64,000 bases of DNA from Pseudomonas mangrovi (GCF_003052585.1 NZ_QASN01000013.1:141256-205255); one strand, 5' to 3'. Positions 1-9,347 are shown, numbered from the stretch's first letter. Numbers and translations: made by a program. The notes: generated from the sequence alone by a model not told the origin.

Positions 1-2
1 CG

Positions 3-89
3 TATCCTGCCGAAGTTCCGGCGGCGGCCTGGGAAGCGGGCTGGGATGACGGCAACGAGCAGATGCGCCTGCAGCAACGCAGTGCCTGA
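3..89 (+). CDS. C-terminal fragment of a small protein, possibly Rmf/CrpP-like
   Basis: Only the last 28 codons are in the window, ending in TGA at 87-89. The visible tail has a W-x2-GW-x-DG pattern (AWEAGWDDGNEQ) rich in acidic residues and glutamine. That resembles the C-terminal tryptophan/glycine motif of ribosome modulation factor-like (Rmf/CrpP) small proteins, but the fragment is too short to be sure. A strong hairpin terminator follows directly, so this is the end of its transcript, which converges on argA. The upstream sequence is needed to identify it. Confidence 0.5.
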   Translation, partial: YPAEVPAAAWEAGWDDGNEQMRLQQRSA

Positions 90-111
90 ATGCCCGCCCG
101 CCGCACAAAGA

Positions 112-150
112 AATCCCCCGCCCGGGTGACCCGGCGGGGGATTTTCGTTT
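112..150 (+). terminator. Bidirectional rho-independent terminator
   Basis: A nearly perfect GC-rich stem (left arm 112-126 with one extra C, right arm 130-143, TGA loop) is followed by a T-rich run ATTTTCGTTTT on the plus strand. Read on the minus strand it is followed by TTTCTTTG. It can therefore end both the left-edge gene and the argA transcript. Confidence 0.85.
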
Positions 151-254
151 TACCGTCTCGCGTGGCGGACCGCTGGAGCGGCCTGATCGACCGAACCAGG
201 CCCACTGTACGCGGGCCGCGGAACGTCGCCAAAGACCGATCTCGCAGGCCGGCG

Positions 255-1553
255 TTAAAGCGCCTTCTCGAAGATCTTCGAATTGCGCTGGTAGTTGTAG
301 AAGGAGGCGCGCGCCGCCGGTAGGCGCTCCACCCCGCTGGCGACGAAGCCTCGCTCCTGAAACCAGTGCGCGGTACGCGTGGTGAGCACGAACAGAGTCT
401 TCAGCCCCAGCGCCCGCGCCCGTCCCTCGATGCGCTCGAGCAACTCGTCACCGCGACCGCCATGGCGGTATTCGGGGTTCACCGCCATGCAGGCCAGCTC
501 GCCGGCATCCGAATCGGCGATCGGATAGAGCGCCGCGCAGGCGATGATCATGCCGTCGCGCTCGACCACGCTGAACTGGGTGATCTCGCGTTCGAGCACT
601 TCCCGCGAGCGACGCACCAGGATGCCCTGATCCTCCAGCGGCGTGATCAGCTCGATCAGCCCGCCGACATCCTCGATGCTCGCCTCGCGCACCAGCTCGA
701 ACTGCTCCTGGTCGACCAGGGTGCCGCCGCCGTCGCGGGTGAACAGCTCGGTGAGCAACGCGCCATTCTCCGCGTAGCTGACGATGTGGCTGCGCCGCAC
801 ACCACCGCGGCAGGCGTCGGCGGCGGCCTCCAGCAGTTCCGCCTGGTAGTCCGAGCCGAGTCGGCGCATATGTTGCGGCACCTGCTGCGGACGCAACTCG
901 CGGATCAGCCGGCCGTCCTCACCGAGCAGACCGGGCTGCTCGCCGTAGAGCACCAGCTTGTCGGCGGCCAGGTCGATGGCGGCACGGGTCGCCACGTCCT
1001 CGCAGGCAAGGTTGAAGATCTCGCCCGTCGGTGAATAGCCCAGCGACGACAGCAGCACGATGCTGCGCTCGTCGAGCAGCCGACCGATGCCCTTGCGATC
1101 GATACGTCGCACCTCGCCGGTGTGATGGAAGTCGACGCCATCGACCACGCCGATCGGCCGCGCGGTGACGAAGTTGCCGCCACTGACACGCAGCCGTGCG
1201 CCCTGCATCGGCGAGGCGGCCATGTCCATCGACAGGCGTGCCTCGATGGCGATGCGCAGGTGGCCGACGGCATCGATCACGCACTCCAGGGTCGGCCCGT
1301 CGGTGATCCGCAAGCCGCGGTGAAAGCGCGGTTGCAGCCCGCGCGCGCCAAGCCGTGCTTCGATCTGCGGGCGCGAACCATGCACCAGCACCAGACGCAC
1401 GCCCAGGCTGTGCAACAGCACCAGGTCGTGGATGATGTTGCCGAAGTTGGGATGCTCGACCCCCTCGCCCGGCAGCATGACCACGAAGGTGCGCTCGCGG
1501 TGCGAGTTGATGTAGGGCGAAGCGTGGCGGAGCCAGTTGACGTAGTCGTGCAT
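255..1553 (-). CDS. argA: N-acetylglutamate synthase (amino-acid acetyltransferase)
   Basis: Makes N-acetylglutamate from acetyl-CoA and glutamate, the first step of cytoplasmic arginine synthesis. The 432-residue protein has an N-terminal amino-acid-kinase-like domain (about 1-280, with GEGVEHPNFGNI and VHGSRPQIE) and a C-terminal GNAT acetyltransferase domain (about 285-432). The acetyl-CoA loop reads VNPEYRHGGRGDEL. This is the bacterial bifunctional-looking ArgA architecture at full length. A TTG two codons upstream (1557-1559) is possible, but the ATG at 1553 gives the family N-terminus M-x-DYVNWLRHASPYIN. It lies downstream of argE on the same strand, as in other pseudomonads. The arginine feedback site is presumed in the kinase-like domain. 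Confidence 0.95.
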   Translation of the reverse strand: MHDYVNWLRHASPYINSHRERTFVVMLPGEGVEHPNFGNIIHDLVLLHSLGVRLVLVHGSRPQIEARLGARGLQPRFHRGLRITDGPTLECVIDAVGHLRIAIEARLSMDMAASPMQGARLRVSGGNFVTARPIGVVDGVDFHHTGEVRRIDRKGIGRLLDERSIVLLSSLGYSPTGEIFNLACEDVATRAAIDLAADKLVLYGEQPGLLGEDGRLIRELRPQQVPQHMRRLGSDYQAELLEAAADACRGGVRRSHIVSYAENGALLTELFTRDGGGTLVDQEQFELVREASIEDVGGLIELITPLEDQGILVRRSREVLEREITQFSVVERDGMIIACAALYPIADSDAGELACMAVNPEYRHGGRGDELLERIEGRARALGLKTLFVLTTRTAHWFQERGFVASGVERLPAARASFYNYQRNSKIFEKAL

Positions 1554-1645
1554 GCGCAATCCGTGTATCGGGTTCTTGTTGGTTCATCGCCAGCGGCGCA
1601 GTGCCGGGCGTGTCGCCAGGTGCTGATGGATCTGCCGCTGGCTGG

Positions 1646-2830
1646 TCAGTCGCTGCCGGTCGAGCCTGTATCCGCCGCGATGCTGGCCGGCCCCAGGCAG
1701 TAGTGCCCGATCAGCTCACGCAGCAGCCGGACCGTCGGGTCGATTCGGGCACAGTCCAGATACTCGCCAGGCTGATGGGCACAGTCGATATCACCAGGGC
1801 CCAGCACCAGGGTCTCGCAGCCAAGCTGCTGAAGATACGGCGCTTCGGTGCCGAAGGCCACCGCGCCGGCAGCATGCCCGGTCAGGCGCTCGGCAACCCG
1901 CACCAGCTCGCAGTCGGCGCTCTGCTCGAAGGGCGGCACGCCGTCGAACAGCGGCGCATAGTCGATCTGCACGCGATGCTGCTCGGCCAGTGGCGCCAGC
2001 TTTGCGCGGATGGCCGCACGCAGGTGCTCCTCGGCCATGCCCGGCAGAGGCCGCAGGTCGAACTCCAGCGAGCATTGCCCGCAGATCCGGTTGGGGTTGT
2101 CGCCGCCGTGGATGCAGCCGAAGTTCAGCGTCGGCTGCGGAACGCCGAACTGCGGATTGTTGTACTCGCGCTGCCACTGGGCGCGCAGACCACGCAGCGC
2201 GGTCATGACGTCCTGCATGGCCTCCAGCGCGCTGCGCCCAAGGGATGGATCGGAGGAATGGCCGCTCTGGCCGAGGATGTCGATGCGCTCCATCATCACA
2301 CCCTTGTGCAGGCGCATCGGCCGCAGCCCGGTCGGCTCGCCGATCACCGCGGCACGCCCCAACGGACGCCCGGCGGCGGCCAGCGCACGCGCACCGCTCA
2401 TCGAGCTTTCCTCATCGCAGGTGGCAAGGATCAGTAGCGGCTGGCGAAACGGCTGATCCAGCAGACCGCGCACCGCCTCGATCGCCAGGGCGAAGAAGCC
2501 CTTCATGTCGCAACTACCCAGCCCGACCCAGCGGCCATCGACCTCTGTCAGACGCAAGGGATCGCTGTTCCAGAGCGCAGCGTCGAAGGGCACGGTATCG
2601 GTGTGTCCGGCCAGCACCAGGCCGCCGGGACCGCTGCCGTAGCTGGCCAGCAGATTGGCCTTGCCGGGGGCAACCCGCTGGATATCGCAATTGAATCCCA
2701 GATCGCCCAGCCAACTGGCCAGCAGGTTGACCACTGGCAGATTGGATTGATCCCAGCCTGGCTGGGTACAGCTCACCGAGGGCGTGGCGATCAGCGCGGC
2801 GAACTGCTCTCTGAAGGATGGCAAGGGCAT
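1646..2830 (-). CDS. argE: Acetylornithine deacetylase
   Basis: Hydrolyses N-acetylornithine to ornithine and acetate in arginine synthesis. The 394-residue M20-family metallopeptidase shows the two-metal ligands: H76 and D78 (AGHTDTVP), D108 (GSCDMKG), E140-E141 (CDEESS), E165 (IGEPTG) and a C-terminal His in CAHQPGEYL. I chose the ATG at 2830 over the upstream in-frame start because CGGAG lies about 8 bases before it and MPLPSF matches the family N-terminus. It sits 92 bp upstream of argA on the same strand, so the two arginine genes may be co-transcribed although each could have its own promoter. Confidence 0.95.
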   Translation of the reverse strand: MPLPSFREQFAALIATPSVSCTQPGWDQSNLPVVNLLASWLGDLGFNCDIQRVAPGKANLLASYGSGPGGLVLAGHTDTVPFDAALWNSDPLRLTEVDGRWVGLGSCDMKGFFALAIEAVRGLLDQPFRQPLLILATCDEESSMSGARALAAAGRPLGRAAVIGEPTGLRPMRLHKGVMMERIDILGQSGHSSDPSLGRSALEAMQDVMTALRGLRAQWQREYNNPQFGVPQPTLNFGCIHGGDNPNRICGQCSLEFDLRPLPGMAEEHLRAAIRAKLAPLAEQHRVQIDYAPLFDGVPPFEQSADCELVRVAERLTGHAAGAVAFGTEAPYLQQLGCETLVLGPGDIDCAHQPGEYLDCARIDPTVRLLRELIGHYCLGPASIAADTGSTGSD

Positions 2831-2888
2831 CGGCGGCTCTCCGGGAGGGTGGCCCATGATAGGACCACACCCCAGCGGAGAAAACCGC

Positions 2889-4154
2889 TTAGAGGAAGAT
2901 GCCGCGCAGAATCAGGAAGAAGACGATCGACAGCAGTGCGCCGATCGGCAGAGTGATAAGCCAGGAAATGAAGATCCGTCCGACCACGCCGAGGTTGAGC
3001 GCGCCGATGCCCCGGGCGATGCCGATGCCGAGCACGGCGCCGACCAGGGTATGGGTGGTGGAGACCGGCAGACCGATGGCCGAGGCACCGACCACGGTGG
3101 AGGCCGTCGCCAGCTCGGCGGCGAAGCCACGACTGGGGGTCAGCTCGGTGATCTCCTTGCCGATGGTGGCGATCACCTTGTAGCCATAGGTGGCCAGGCC
3201 GACGACGATGCCGATGGCACCGAGCAGCAGCACCCAACCCGGCACGGCGGACTTGGCAGCGATCTCGCCGGCACCCTGGGATTCGAGCACGCCGACAATT
3301 GCAGCCAGCGGGCCGACCGCGTTGGCCACATCGTTGGAACCGTGGGCAAAGGCCATGGCGCAGGCAGTGAAGATCATCAGGACCGCGAAGACTTTCTCGA
3401 CACTGGCGAAGTGAAACGCCCTGTCCGCCTCTTCGTCGACTCGAATGCGGCTCAGCAGAGCGACGCCCAACAGCATCACCAGCGAACCCGCGCCCACGGC
3501 GAGCAGCAGGCTCTCGCCGGTGTTCAGATCGAGACCGAGGTGTTTGAGGCCCTTGGACAGGGTCATGATCGCAACCATGAAGCCGGTGGCGAACATGTAG
3601 AAGGGCACGTAGCGCTTGGCGTTGCGGTAGGGCGCATCGGTGTCGATGATCAGCTTCTGCACGCTCATGAACAGACCGAAGGCGACCAGCCCGGAGAGCA
3701 CCGGCGACACCACCCAGCTGGCGACGATCGGCCCGATGGCGTCCCAGTGCACCGCATCGACAGATACACCGACGGCGGCAAAACCGATCACCGCACCAAC
3801 GATCGAATGGGTGGTGGAGACCGGCCAGCCCTTGATGGAGGCCACCATCAGCCAGGTGCCGGCAGCCAACAGTGCCGAGAGCATGCCTAGAACCATCAGG
3901 TCGGGCGAAATGGCCGACGCATCAACGATGCCGTTCTTGATCGTCTCGGTGACCTGGCCACCGGCCAGGTAGGCACCGCAGAACTCGAAGACCATGGCGA
4001 TCAGGATCGCCTGCTTGATGGTCAGCGCCCGCGAGCCGACCGAGGTACCCATGGCGTTGGCAACATCGTTGGCGCCCACACCCCAGGCCATGAAGAAGCC
4101 GAAAAGGCAGGCGAGAACCAGGAGTACGAAGGCGTAATCCGTGAAAAGAGACAT
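2889..4154 (-). CDS. PiT-family inorganic phosphate transporter
   Basis: Low-affinity inner-membrane phosphate (metal-phosphate) symporter of the PHO4/PiT family, 421 residues and mostly hydrophobic. Both copies of the duplicated signature are visible: GANDVANAMGTSVGS near the N-terminus and GSNDVANAVGPLAAI in the second half. The phosphate-site PVSTTHS and PVSTTHT repeats are also present. Start ATG 4154 has AGGACTT upstream and begins with the first membrane segment. The longer open frame upstream overlaps the DUF47 gene and is not used. It follows that gene by 37 bp on the same strand, the classic Pit-accessory pairing. Equivalent to the pitA-like gene next to argE in P. aeruginosa. Confidence 0.93.
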   Translation of the reverse strand: MSLFTDYAFVLLVLACLFGFFMAWGVGANDVANAMGTSVGSRALTIKQAILIAMVFEFCGAYLAGGQVTETIKNGIVDASAISPDLMVLGMLSALLAAGTWLMVASIKGWPVSTTHSIVGAVIGFAAVGVSVDAVHWDAIGPIVASWVVSPVLSGLVAFGLFMSVQKLIIDTDAPYRNAKRYVPFYMFATGFMVAIMTLSKGLKHLGLDLNTGESLLLAVGAGSLVMLLGVALLSRIRVDEEADRAFHFASVEKVFAVLMIFTACAMAFAHGSNDVANAVGPLAAIVGVLESQGAGEIAAKSAVPGWVLLLGAIGIVVGLATYGYKVIATIGKEITELTPSRGFAAELATASTVVGASAIGLPVSTTHTLVGAVLGIGIARGIGALNLGVVGRIFISWLITLPIGALLSIVFFLILRGIFL

Positions 4155-4191
4155 AGATGAAGTCCTGTCGAGGCAGAAAAGGAAGCGACGC

Positions 4192-4869
4192 TCAGCGCGC
4201 CAGCAGCTGTTCCAGTCGGTTGCCGACCCGCTCTGCACGGTCGGCCACGTCGCCTAGCCACTCGATGATCTGATAGAGGAAAATCACGTCGACCGGCGGC
4301 AGTTCCTTCTCCAGCTTGTAGAGACTGCGCCGTACATCGATCTGCATGCGGTCGGTGTCTGCCTCGATTTCTTCCAGCTCGCCCACCATGGCTTCTACCA
4401 GCGAGGCCTCGCGGCCGCTGAAACCGGTCTCGAGCAGTTCGTCCAGCTCGTTCAGGGCTTTCAATGCCTGGGCGCTGGCATCCACGCAGCGGCGCACGTA
4501 GAGCAGCATCTGCGGCTGCAGGTCATGCGGGATGATCATGCAGCGACCGAGCATCAAACCGGCGATGTCCTTGGCCCGGTTGGCGACCTTGTCCTGCACG
4601 CTGAGCAGGTCCAGCAGGTCCGAGCGCGGCACCGGCAGGAACAGGCTCTTGGGCAGGTGCATGCGCACGCTCTTCTTGAGCTTGTCCGCCTCGTGCTCCA
4701 GACGCGCCATCTCCTGCTGGGTCGATTCGACACGCGCCCAGTCTTCCGCCATCACCGCCTCGAAGAACGGGACCAGGTTGGCAGCGCACTCATGCGCCTT
4801 GGCGAAATGCTGTTGCATCGGACCAATCGGCGAACGACCGAAGAGGCTGACGAACGGGTTGATAGGCAT
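4192..4869 (-). CDS. DUF47 family Pit accessory protein (PhoU-like)
   Basis: 225-residue, entirely helical cytosolic protein of the DUF47/YkaA family, distantly related to PhoU. It starts MPINPFVSLFGRSPI and has long charged helices, for example EMARLEHEADKLKKS and EIEADTDRMQIDVRR. Members of this family sit directly upstream of PiT transporters and are thought to modulate their activity. That is family knowledge, not something the sequence proves. ATG 4869 is preceded by CAGGGG. It is the first gene of a two-gene unit with the transporter and is divergent from the CYTH/CHAD gene, with 192 bp between their starts. Confidence 0.9.
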   Translation of the reverse strand: MPINPFVSLFGRSPIGPMQQHFAKAHECAANLVPFFEAVMAEDWARVESTQQEMARLEHEADKLKKSVRMHLPKSLFLPVPRSDLLDLLSVQDKVANRAKDIAGLMLGRCMIIPHDLQPQMLLYVRRCVDASAQALKALNELDELLETGFSGREASLVEAMVGELEEIEADTDRMQIDVRRSLYKLEKELPPVDVIFLYQIIEWLGDVADRAERVGNRLEQLLAR

Positions 4870-5061
4870 GGGTTGAACCCCTGGGACAAAGGAGGCGGGA
4901 AGTATACGGATCGACCTCGGCAGCTGCCAGCGCGCCGTCACCGCTCGGTAATGTCCTGTATGCTAGCCCTCTCCCGCCCGGCCCGCGAGGCGCGGGCCAG
5001 AAGCTGCGACGCGTTCCGACGAAGCAGCCTTCCCCAGCATTCAGCGACCGACCCCCAGACG

Positions 5062-6426
5062 ATGAACAAAGAAACCGAGATCAAACTGCGCGCCAGCCGC
5101 GAGACCCTCGCCGCCCTGCGCGACCATCCGCTGCTGAAGAAGCGCAATAAATCCGGCTGGCAACGCCATGAGCTGTCCAACCAGTACTACGACACCCCCG
5201 CGCGCGACCTTGCCGGCGCGCGCGTCGCGTTGCGCCTGCGCCGCGACGGCGAGCAACTGATCCAGACCCTGAAAAGTCGCGGCCAGAGTGTCGCCGGACT
5301 GTCCGAGCGCAACGAGTGGGACTGGTATCTGCAACAGCCGGCGCTGGATCTCGACAAGCTCGACGACAGCTGCTGGCCGGCGAGCCTGGCGCAACTCGAC
5401 AAGCGTGCACTGGCACCGATCTTCAGCACCGACTTCGTCCGCGAGAAGGCCGAGATCGCCTGGGGACGCGGCAAGAGCAAGGTGGTCATCGAGGCCGCGC
5501 TCGACCTGGGCGAGGTCATCGCCGGCGAGCAGCGTGAGGAAATCTGCGAGCTCGAACTGGAACTGCGTCAGGGCGATCCGCAGGCGTTGCTGGAGCTGGC
5601 CGCCGACCTGGCCGCCGACCTGGCGCTGATGCCCTGCGACATCAGCAAGGCGGAGCGCGGCTACCGACTGTTCGACCCGGCCAGCTACAACCTTGCCCTG
5701 GCGGCGCCGCCACTGAGCGCCGAGCAACCGCTCGACGATGCCTTTGCCGCCATCGCCTGGCACCTGCTGGGCAGCAGCCAGCGCCTGGCCGAGCAATACC
5801 GCTTCAATGGCCACTGGCGCCTGCTGGTCGACTGGGTGCAGCAACTGATCGAGCTGCGCGCCCTGCTCGGCAGTCTTGGCCAGGCCGCGCCACGCGCCAG
5901 CAGCCGCAGCCTGCGCGAAGGTCTCGACGCACTGCTGGCCGACTGGCGCCCGCGCGCACTGGCCGGCCGTGACGATGAGCAAGTGCGCCAGGCGGCTCCC
6001 CAGCAGTTCGCTGCCGAGCTTGCCGGCACACGCTGGGGGCTGTTCTCCCTGAGCGCGTCGCGCTGGCTGTACCAGCGCGCCTGGATCGAGGCCCGCAATG
6101 CCCGCGGCGCCCGCCAGGGCGCTGCGCCGCTGGGCAACTGGCTGCCGCACCTGCTTGCCGAGGAGGCCGCGGCGCTGCAGCTCAAACGCTACCAGCGGCA
6201 GCCCGAAGACCTGGCCGAGCAGCTGCCGCGCCTCGAACGCCTGCTGGTCTGGCTGCACTTTGCCCGCACGCTGCTGGAACTGCCGGAGCCCGACCGGCTC
6301 TACGGCGAACTGAACAAGCTGCACGAGCTGGCACTGGCGCCCCTGGACGCCGAAGCGCTGCCGGCGCGTGTTGCCCAGGCCCATACTGTGTGGACGCTCA
6401 AGGCCTGGAAGCTGCTTTTGAAATAA
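5062..6426 (+). CDS. Inorganic triphosphatase, CYTH-CHAD domains (YgiF type)
   Basis: 454 residues. The N-terminal CYTH domain (about 1-200) opens with the metal/triphosphate signature ETEIKL and contains the expected charged beta-strand residues (RVALRLRRDG, LIQTLKSRG, EICELELEL). The C-terminal CHAD helical domain (about 215-454) is histidine- and arginine-rich. E. coli YgiF, with the same architecture, hydrolyses inorganic triphosphate; CHAD domains bind polyphosphate. Start ATG 5062 begins directly at the CYTH motif, although the open frame runs far upstream. It lies between phosphate transport genes and a secretion ATPase, 56 bp before the latter. Confidence 0.9.
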   Translation: MNKETEIKLRASRETLAALRDHPLLKKRNKSGWQRHELSNQYYDTPARDLAGARVALRLRRDGEQLIQTLKSRGQSVAGLSERNEWDWYLQQPALDLDKLDDSCWPASLAQLDKRALAPIFSTDFVREKAEIAWGRGKSKVVIEAALDLGEVIAGEQREEICELELELRQGDPQALLELAADLAADLALMPCDISKAERGYRLFDPASYNLALAAPPLSAEQPLDDAFAAIAWHLLGSSQRLAEQYRFNGHWRLLVDWVQQLIELRALLGSLGQAAPRASSRSLREGLDALLADWRPRALAGRDDEQVRQAAPQQFAAELAGTRWGLFSLSASRWLYQRAWIEARNARGARQGAAPLGNWLPHLLAEEAAALQLKRYQRQPEDLAEQLPRLERLLVWLHFARTLLELPEPDRLYGELNKLHELALAPLDAEALPARVAQAHTVWTLKAWKLLLK

Positions 6427-6482
6427 GCTGCAGGTCCGAACGGGCAGCCTGGCTGCCCGCCGCCATTCGCCCAGGGAGTCCC

Positions 6483-8267
6483 ATGTCCGCTCTGCACTCG
6501 CCCGCCGCCGACCGTCCACTTGATCTCAACGACCTGCTGCGCGAGCTGGTCGCCCAGGGCCGGGTGGCGCAGGAGACGGCCGAGCAGTGCATGGCGATCC
6601 GCCGCAGCGCAGTGAACAACCTCCAGCACCCGCTGGAATTCCTCGCCGCCCAGCAGGTCGACGACCTGAGCCGTCCCGGCCGCAAGCTGGACCTGGAAAC
6701 CCTGACCGTCTGGCTGGCCGAATTCGCCGAGCAGCCCTACCTGCGCATCGATCCGCTGAAGATCGACGTCGCCGCCATCACCCCGCTGATGTCCTACGCC
6801 TTCGCCCAGCGCCACAAGATCCTCGCCGTAGCCGTGGACAGCGAGGCGGTGACCATCGCCAGCGCGCAGCCGCTGGTGCGCAACTGGGAAGCCGACCTGA
6901 TCCACGTGCTCAAGCGGCCGATCCGCCGGGTGGTAGCCAACCCGACCGATATCCAGCGCTTCACGGTGGAGTTCTATCGCCTGGCCAAGTCGGTCAGCGG
7001 CGCCAATGCGGTGGACCAGAAGCTCAGCGGCACCGGCAACTTCGAGCAGATGCTCAAGCTTGGCGCCAGCGACCAGGAGCCGGATGCCAACGACTCGCAC
7101 ATCGTCAATATCGTCGACTGGCTGTTCCAGTACGCCTTCCAGCAGCGCGCCAGCGACATCCACATCGAGCCGCGCCGTGAGCAGGGCTCGGTGCGCTTTC
7201 GCATCGACGGCGTGCTGCACACCGTCTATCAGTTCCCCCTGCAGGTGACGATGGCCGTGATCAGCCGGATCAAGAGCCTGGGACGGATGAACGTCGCCGA
7301 GAAGCGCAAGCCGCAGGATGGCCGGGTCAAGACCGCCACGCCCGAAGGCGCCGAGGTCGAACTGCGACTGTCGACCCTGCCGACCGCCTTCGGCGAGAAA
7401 CTGGTGATGCGGATCTTCGACCCGGAAGTGCTGCTCAAGGACTTCGATCAGTTGGGCTTCTCGCCGGATGATCTGCGGCGCTGGAACGACATGACCAGCC
7501 AGCCCAACGGCATCATCCTGGTCACCGGCCCCACCGGCTCGGGCAAGACCACCACGCTCTACACCACGCTGAAGAAGCTGGCGACGCCGGAGGTGAACCT
7601 CTGCACCATCGAGGACCCGATCGAGATGATCGAGCCGGCGTTCAACCAGATGCAGGTCCAGCACAACATCGACCTGACCTTCGCCAGCGGCGTGCGTGCC
7701 CTGATGCGTCAGGACCCGGACATCATCATGGTTGGCGAGATCCGCGACCTGGAAACCGCCGAGATGGCGATCCAGGCCGCGCTGACCGGCCACCTCGTGC
7801 TCTCCACCCTGCACACCAACGACGCGCCCAGCGCCATCACCCGCCTGCTCGAACTCGGCGTGCCCTACTACCTGCTCAAGGCCACCTTGCTGGGCGTGAT
7901 GGCGCAGCGCCTGGTGCGTACCCTGTGCCCGCACTGCAAGGCGCCGCACCCGATCGAGGAAAGCGACTGGCAGGCCCTGACCCGACCATGGAACGCCCCG
8001 GTGCCCACCGGCGCCTATCGCGCCGTCGGGTGCCTGGAATGCCGCGATACCGGTTACCGCGGCCGCGCCGGGGTCTACGAGATCATGCAGCTGGGCGACA
8101 ACCTCAAGCCCTACATCACCGCCGACACCGATCTTCTGGCACTGCGCCGACAGAGCTTCAAGGAAGGCATGCGCAGCCTGCGCCTGTCCGGCGCGCAGAA
8201 GGTTGCTGCCGGCCTTACGACCATCGAAGAAGTGCTGCGCGTGACGCCGCAGAGCGAGCAAAAGTAG
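6483..8267 (+). CDS. GspE/PilB-type secretion ATPase, orphan
   Basis: 594-residue hexameric ATPase of the type II secretion/type IV pilus family. It has an N-terminal MshEN-like region (about 1-150), a linker, then the ATPase core with Walker A GPTGSGKT (Lys 355), aspartate box, Walker B DPDIIMVGEIRD and His box LVLSTLHTND. A tetracysteine zinc site follows (CPHC and CLEC) as in GspE and PilB. ATG 6483 has GGGAG upstream. No other secretion or pilus gene is in the window, so its partner platform is unlinked or unknown. Position and length match the orphan ATPase of the P. aeruginosa argA region. Confidence 0.9.
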   Translation: MSALHSPAADRPLDLNDLLRELVAQGRVAQETAEQCMAIRRSAVNNLQHPLEFLAAQQVDDLSRPGRKLDLETLTVWLAEFAEQPYLRIDPLKIDVAAITPLMSYAFAQRHKILAVAVDSEAVTIASAQPLVRNWEADLIHVLKRPIRRVVANPTDIQRFTVEFYRLAKSVSGANAVDQKLSGTGNFEQMLKLGASDQEPDANDSHIVNIVDWLFQYAFQQRASDIHIEPRREQGSVRFRIDGVLHTVYQFPLQVTMAVISRIKSLGRMNVAEKRKPQDGRVKTATPEGAEVELRLSTLPTAFGEKLVMRIFDPEVLLKDFDQLGFSPDDLRRWNDMTSQPNGIILVTGPTGSGKTTTLYTTLKKLATPEVNLCTIEDPIEMIEPAFNQMQVQHNIDLTFASGVRALMRQDPDIIMVGEIRDLETAEMAIQAALTGHLVLSTLHTNDAPSAITRLLELGVPYYLLKATLLGVMAQRLVRTLCPHCKAPHPIEESDWQALTRPWNAPVPTGAYRAVGCLECRDTGYRGRAGVYEIMQLGDNLKPYITADTDLLALRRQSFKEGMRSLRLSGAQKVAAGLTTIEEVLRVTPQSEQK

Positions 8268-8305
8268 CGTCGCGCACTGAGCCGTCCAGTCAGTTCCAGG
8301 ACGCC

Positions 8306-8470
8306 ATGCGCTGCGCTTATTGCATCCCGCCAGAACCGCCGCCGTGGCTAGTGCGGATTAGCCGCCGCGCGGCTCAATCCGCCGACAGCCCACCAGCACG
8401 AGCGAGTTACCGGGAGCCATGTCGGCACGCGGGGAGGCGCTCCTGCAGCGCGATGCGCTGCGCTTGTTGC
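8306..8470. repeat. REP-like intergenic repeats with palindrome
   Basis: The intergenic stretch after the ATPase gene holds two direct copies of an 18-bp element (8306-8323 and 8453-8470, 17 of 18 bases equal, core ATGCGCTGCGCTT). Between them, a near-perfect palindrome spans 8353-8382 (13/14-base arms, one bulged base, 3-base loop). This looks like repetitive extragenic palindromic DNA typical of pseudomonads. No coding sequence is convincing here. Confidence 0.55.
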
Positions 8471-8493
8471 GCCCCAGCAGAGCAGCGCCCGAC

Positions 8494-9198
8494 TCAGCGC
8501 GCGCTGGCCAGGTGCTGCGTCTTCGGCTTGCAGTTGAGGTACGCCGAGGAGCGCATCCAGTTCTGGTCCGGATACCAGGCGAACATGAACTGCCCGCCCT
8601 TCAACTGATCGATCACCATCCTGGCGATCTCCGGGCGCACCGCCGGGCAGCCAAGGCTGCGACCGATGCGCCCCTGACTGGCGACCAGCGCCGGGTTCAC
8701 GTAGTCAGCCGCGTGGATGACGATTGCCCGCTCGCGCGCCAGATCGTTGATGCCTGGCTCCAGGCCATCCATCCGCAACGAATAGCCATGCCTGCCGCGA
8801 TAGCTCTCGGCGGTGCGAAACAGCCCCAGGCTGGACTGATAGCTGCCCAGGGTATTGGAGAACTCGGTGGCGAAGTTCTCCCCGGAGCGACGGCCGTGAG
8901 CGACGAAATCACGCAGGATCAAGCGGCGCTTGTCCAGGTCGAACAACCACAGACGGCGTTCGGTAGAAGGTTGCGAATAATCGATCACCGCCAGCCGCCG
9001 CGCCGGCGCCGCGCCGTTGTTCACGGCACATTGCATCGCCGCCAGAGCATGCCGCAGGACTTCGCGATCAAGCCCGGGCGAGACCCGGGCCAGGGTATTG
9101 AATTGGCCATCTGCAGGAGCGGCGTGCGCCAGCAGCGGAGTACAAAGCAAGCAGGAAAATAGTGTGCGCCGAACGAGCCGGCGAAACAGTCGGGTCAT
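8494..9198 (-). CDS. Periplasmic murein L,D-transpeptidase catalytic-domain protein (YkuD_2 family)
   Basis: 234 residues with a Sec signal peptide (MTRLFRRLVRRTLFSC through AHA, cleavage near residue 27). The body carries the YkuD_2-type catalytic pattern: histidine in AIVIHAADYV and the S-x-GC motif (GRSLGCPAV) with the nucleophilic cysteine. The likely role is peptidoglycan L,D-transpeptidation or a related periplasmic reaction; the family is poorly characterised. ATG 9198 is chosen because GGGGGAGG lies before it; the longer open frame lacks this. Divergent from the YcbB-type gene with 149 bp between the starts, so the two may share a control region. Confidence 0.85.
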   Translation of the reverse strand: MTRLFRRLVRRTLFSCLLCTPLLAHAAPADGQFNTLARVSPGLDREVLRHALAAMQCAVNNGAAPARRLAVIDYSQPSTERRLWLFDLDKRRLILRDFVAHGRRSGENFATEFSNTLGSYQSSLGLFRTAESYRGRHGYSLRMDGLEPGINDLARERAIVIHAADYVNPALVASQGRIGRSLGCPAVRPEIARMVIDQLKGGQFMFAWYPDQNWMRSSAYLNCKPKTQHLASAR

Positions 9199-9347
9199 GC
9201 AAAAGCCTCCCCCTGAAGAGGTATCTGGCGACTTCCTGTCTTGCTGCAAGGCTGCTGTTTATAATTCCCACACGCGTTGTCGCAGTGGTTGTGGCAGCCT
9301 GTCTGGCCGCGCATTCCTGCGGGCCCTTTGGTTGTGGAGCCGAGCGA

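Noticed and set aside
5041..6519. 492-codon minus-strand frame opposite the CYTH/CHAD gene
   Set aside because: The plus-strand protein has clear domains; the minus frame is a codon-bias shadow.
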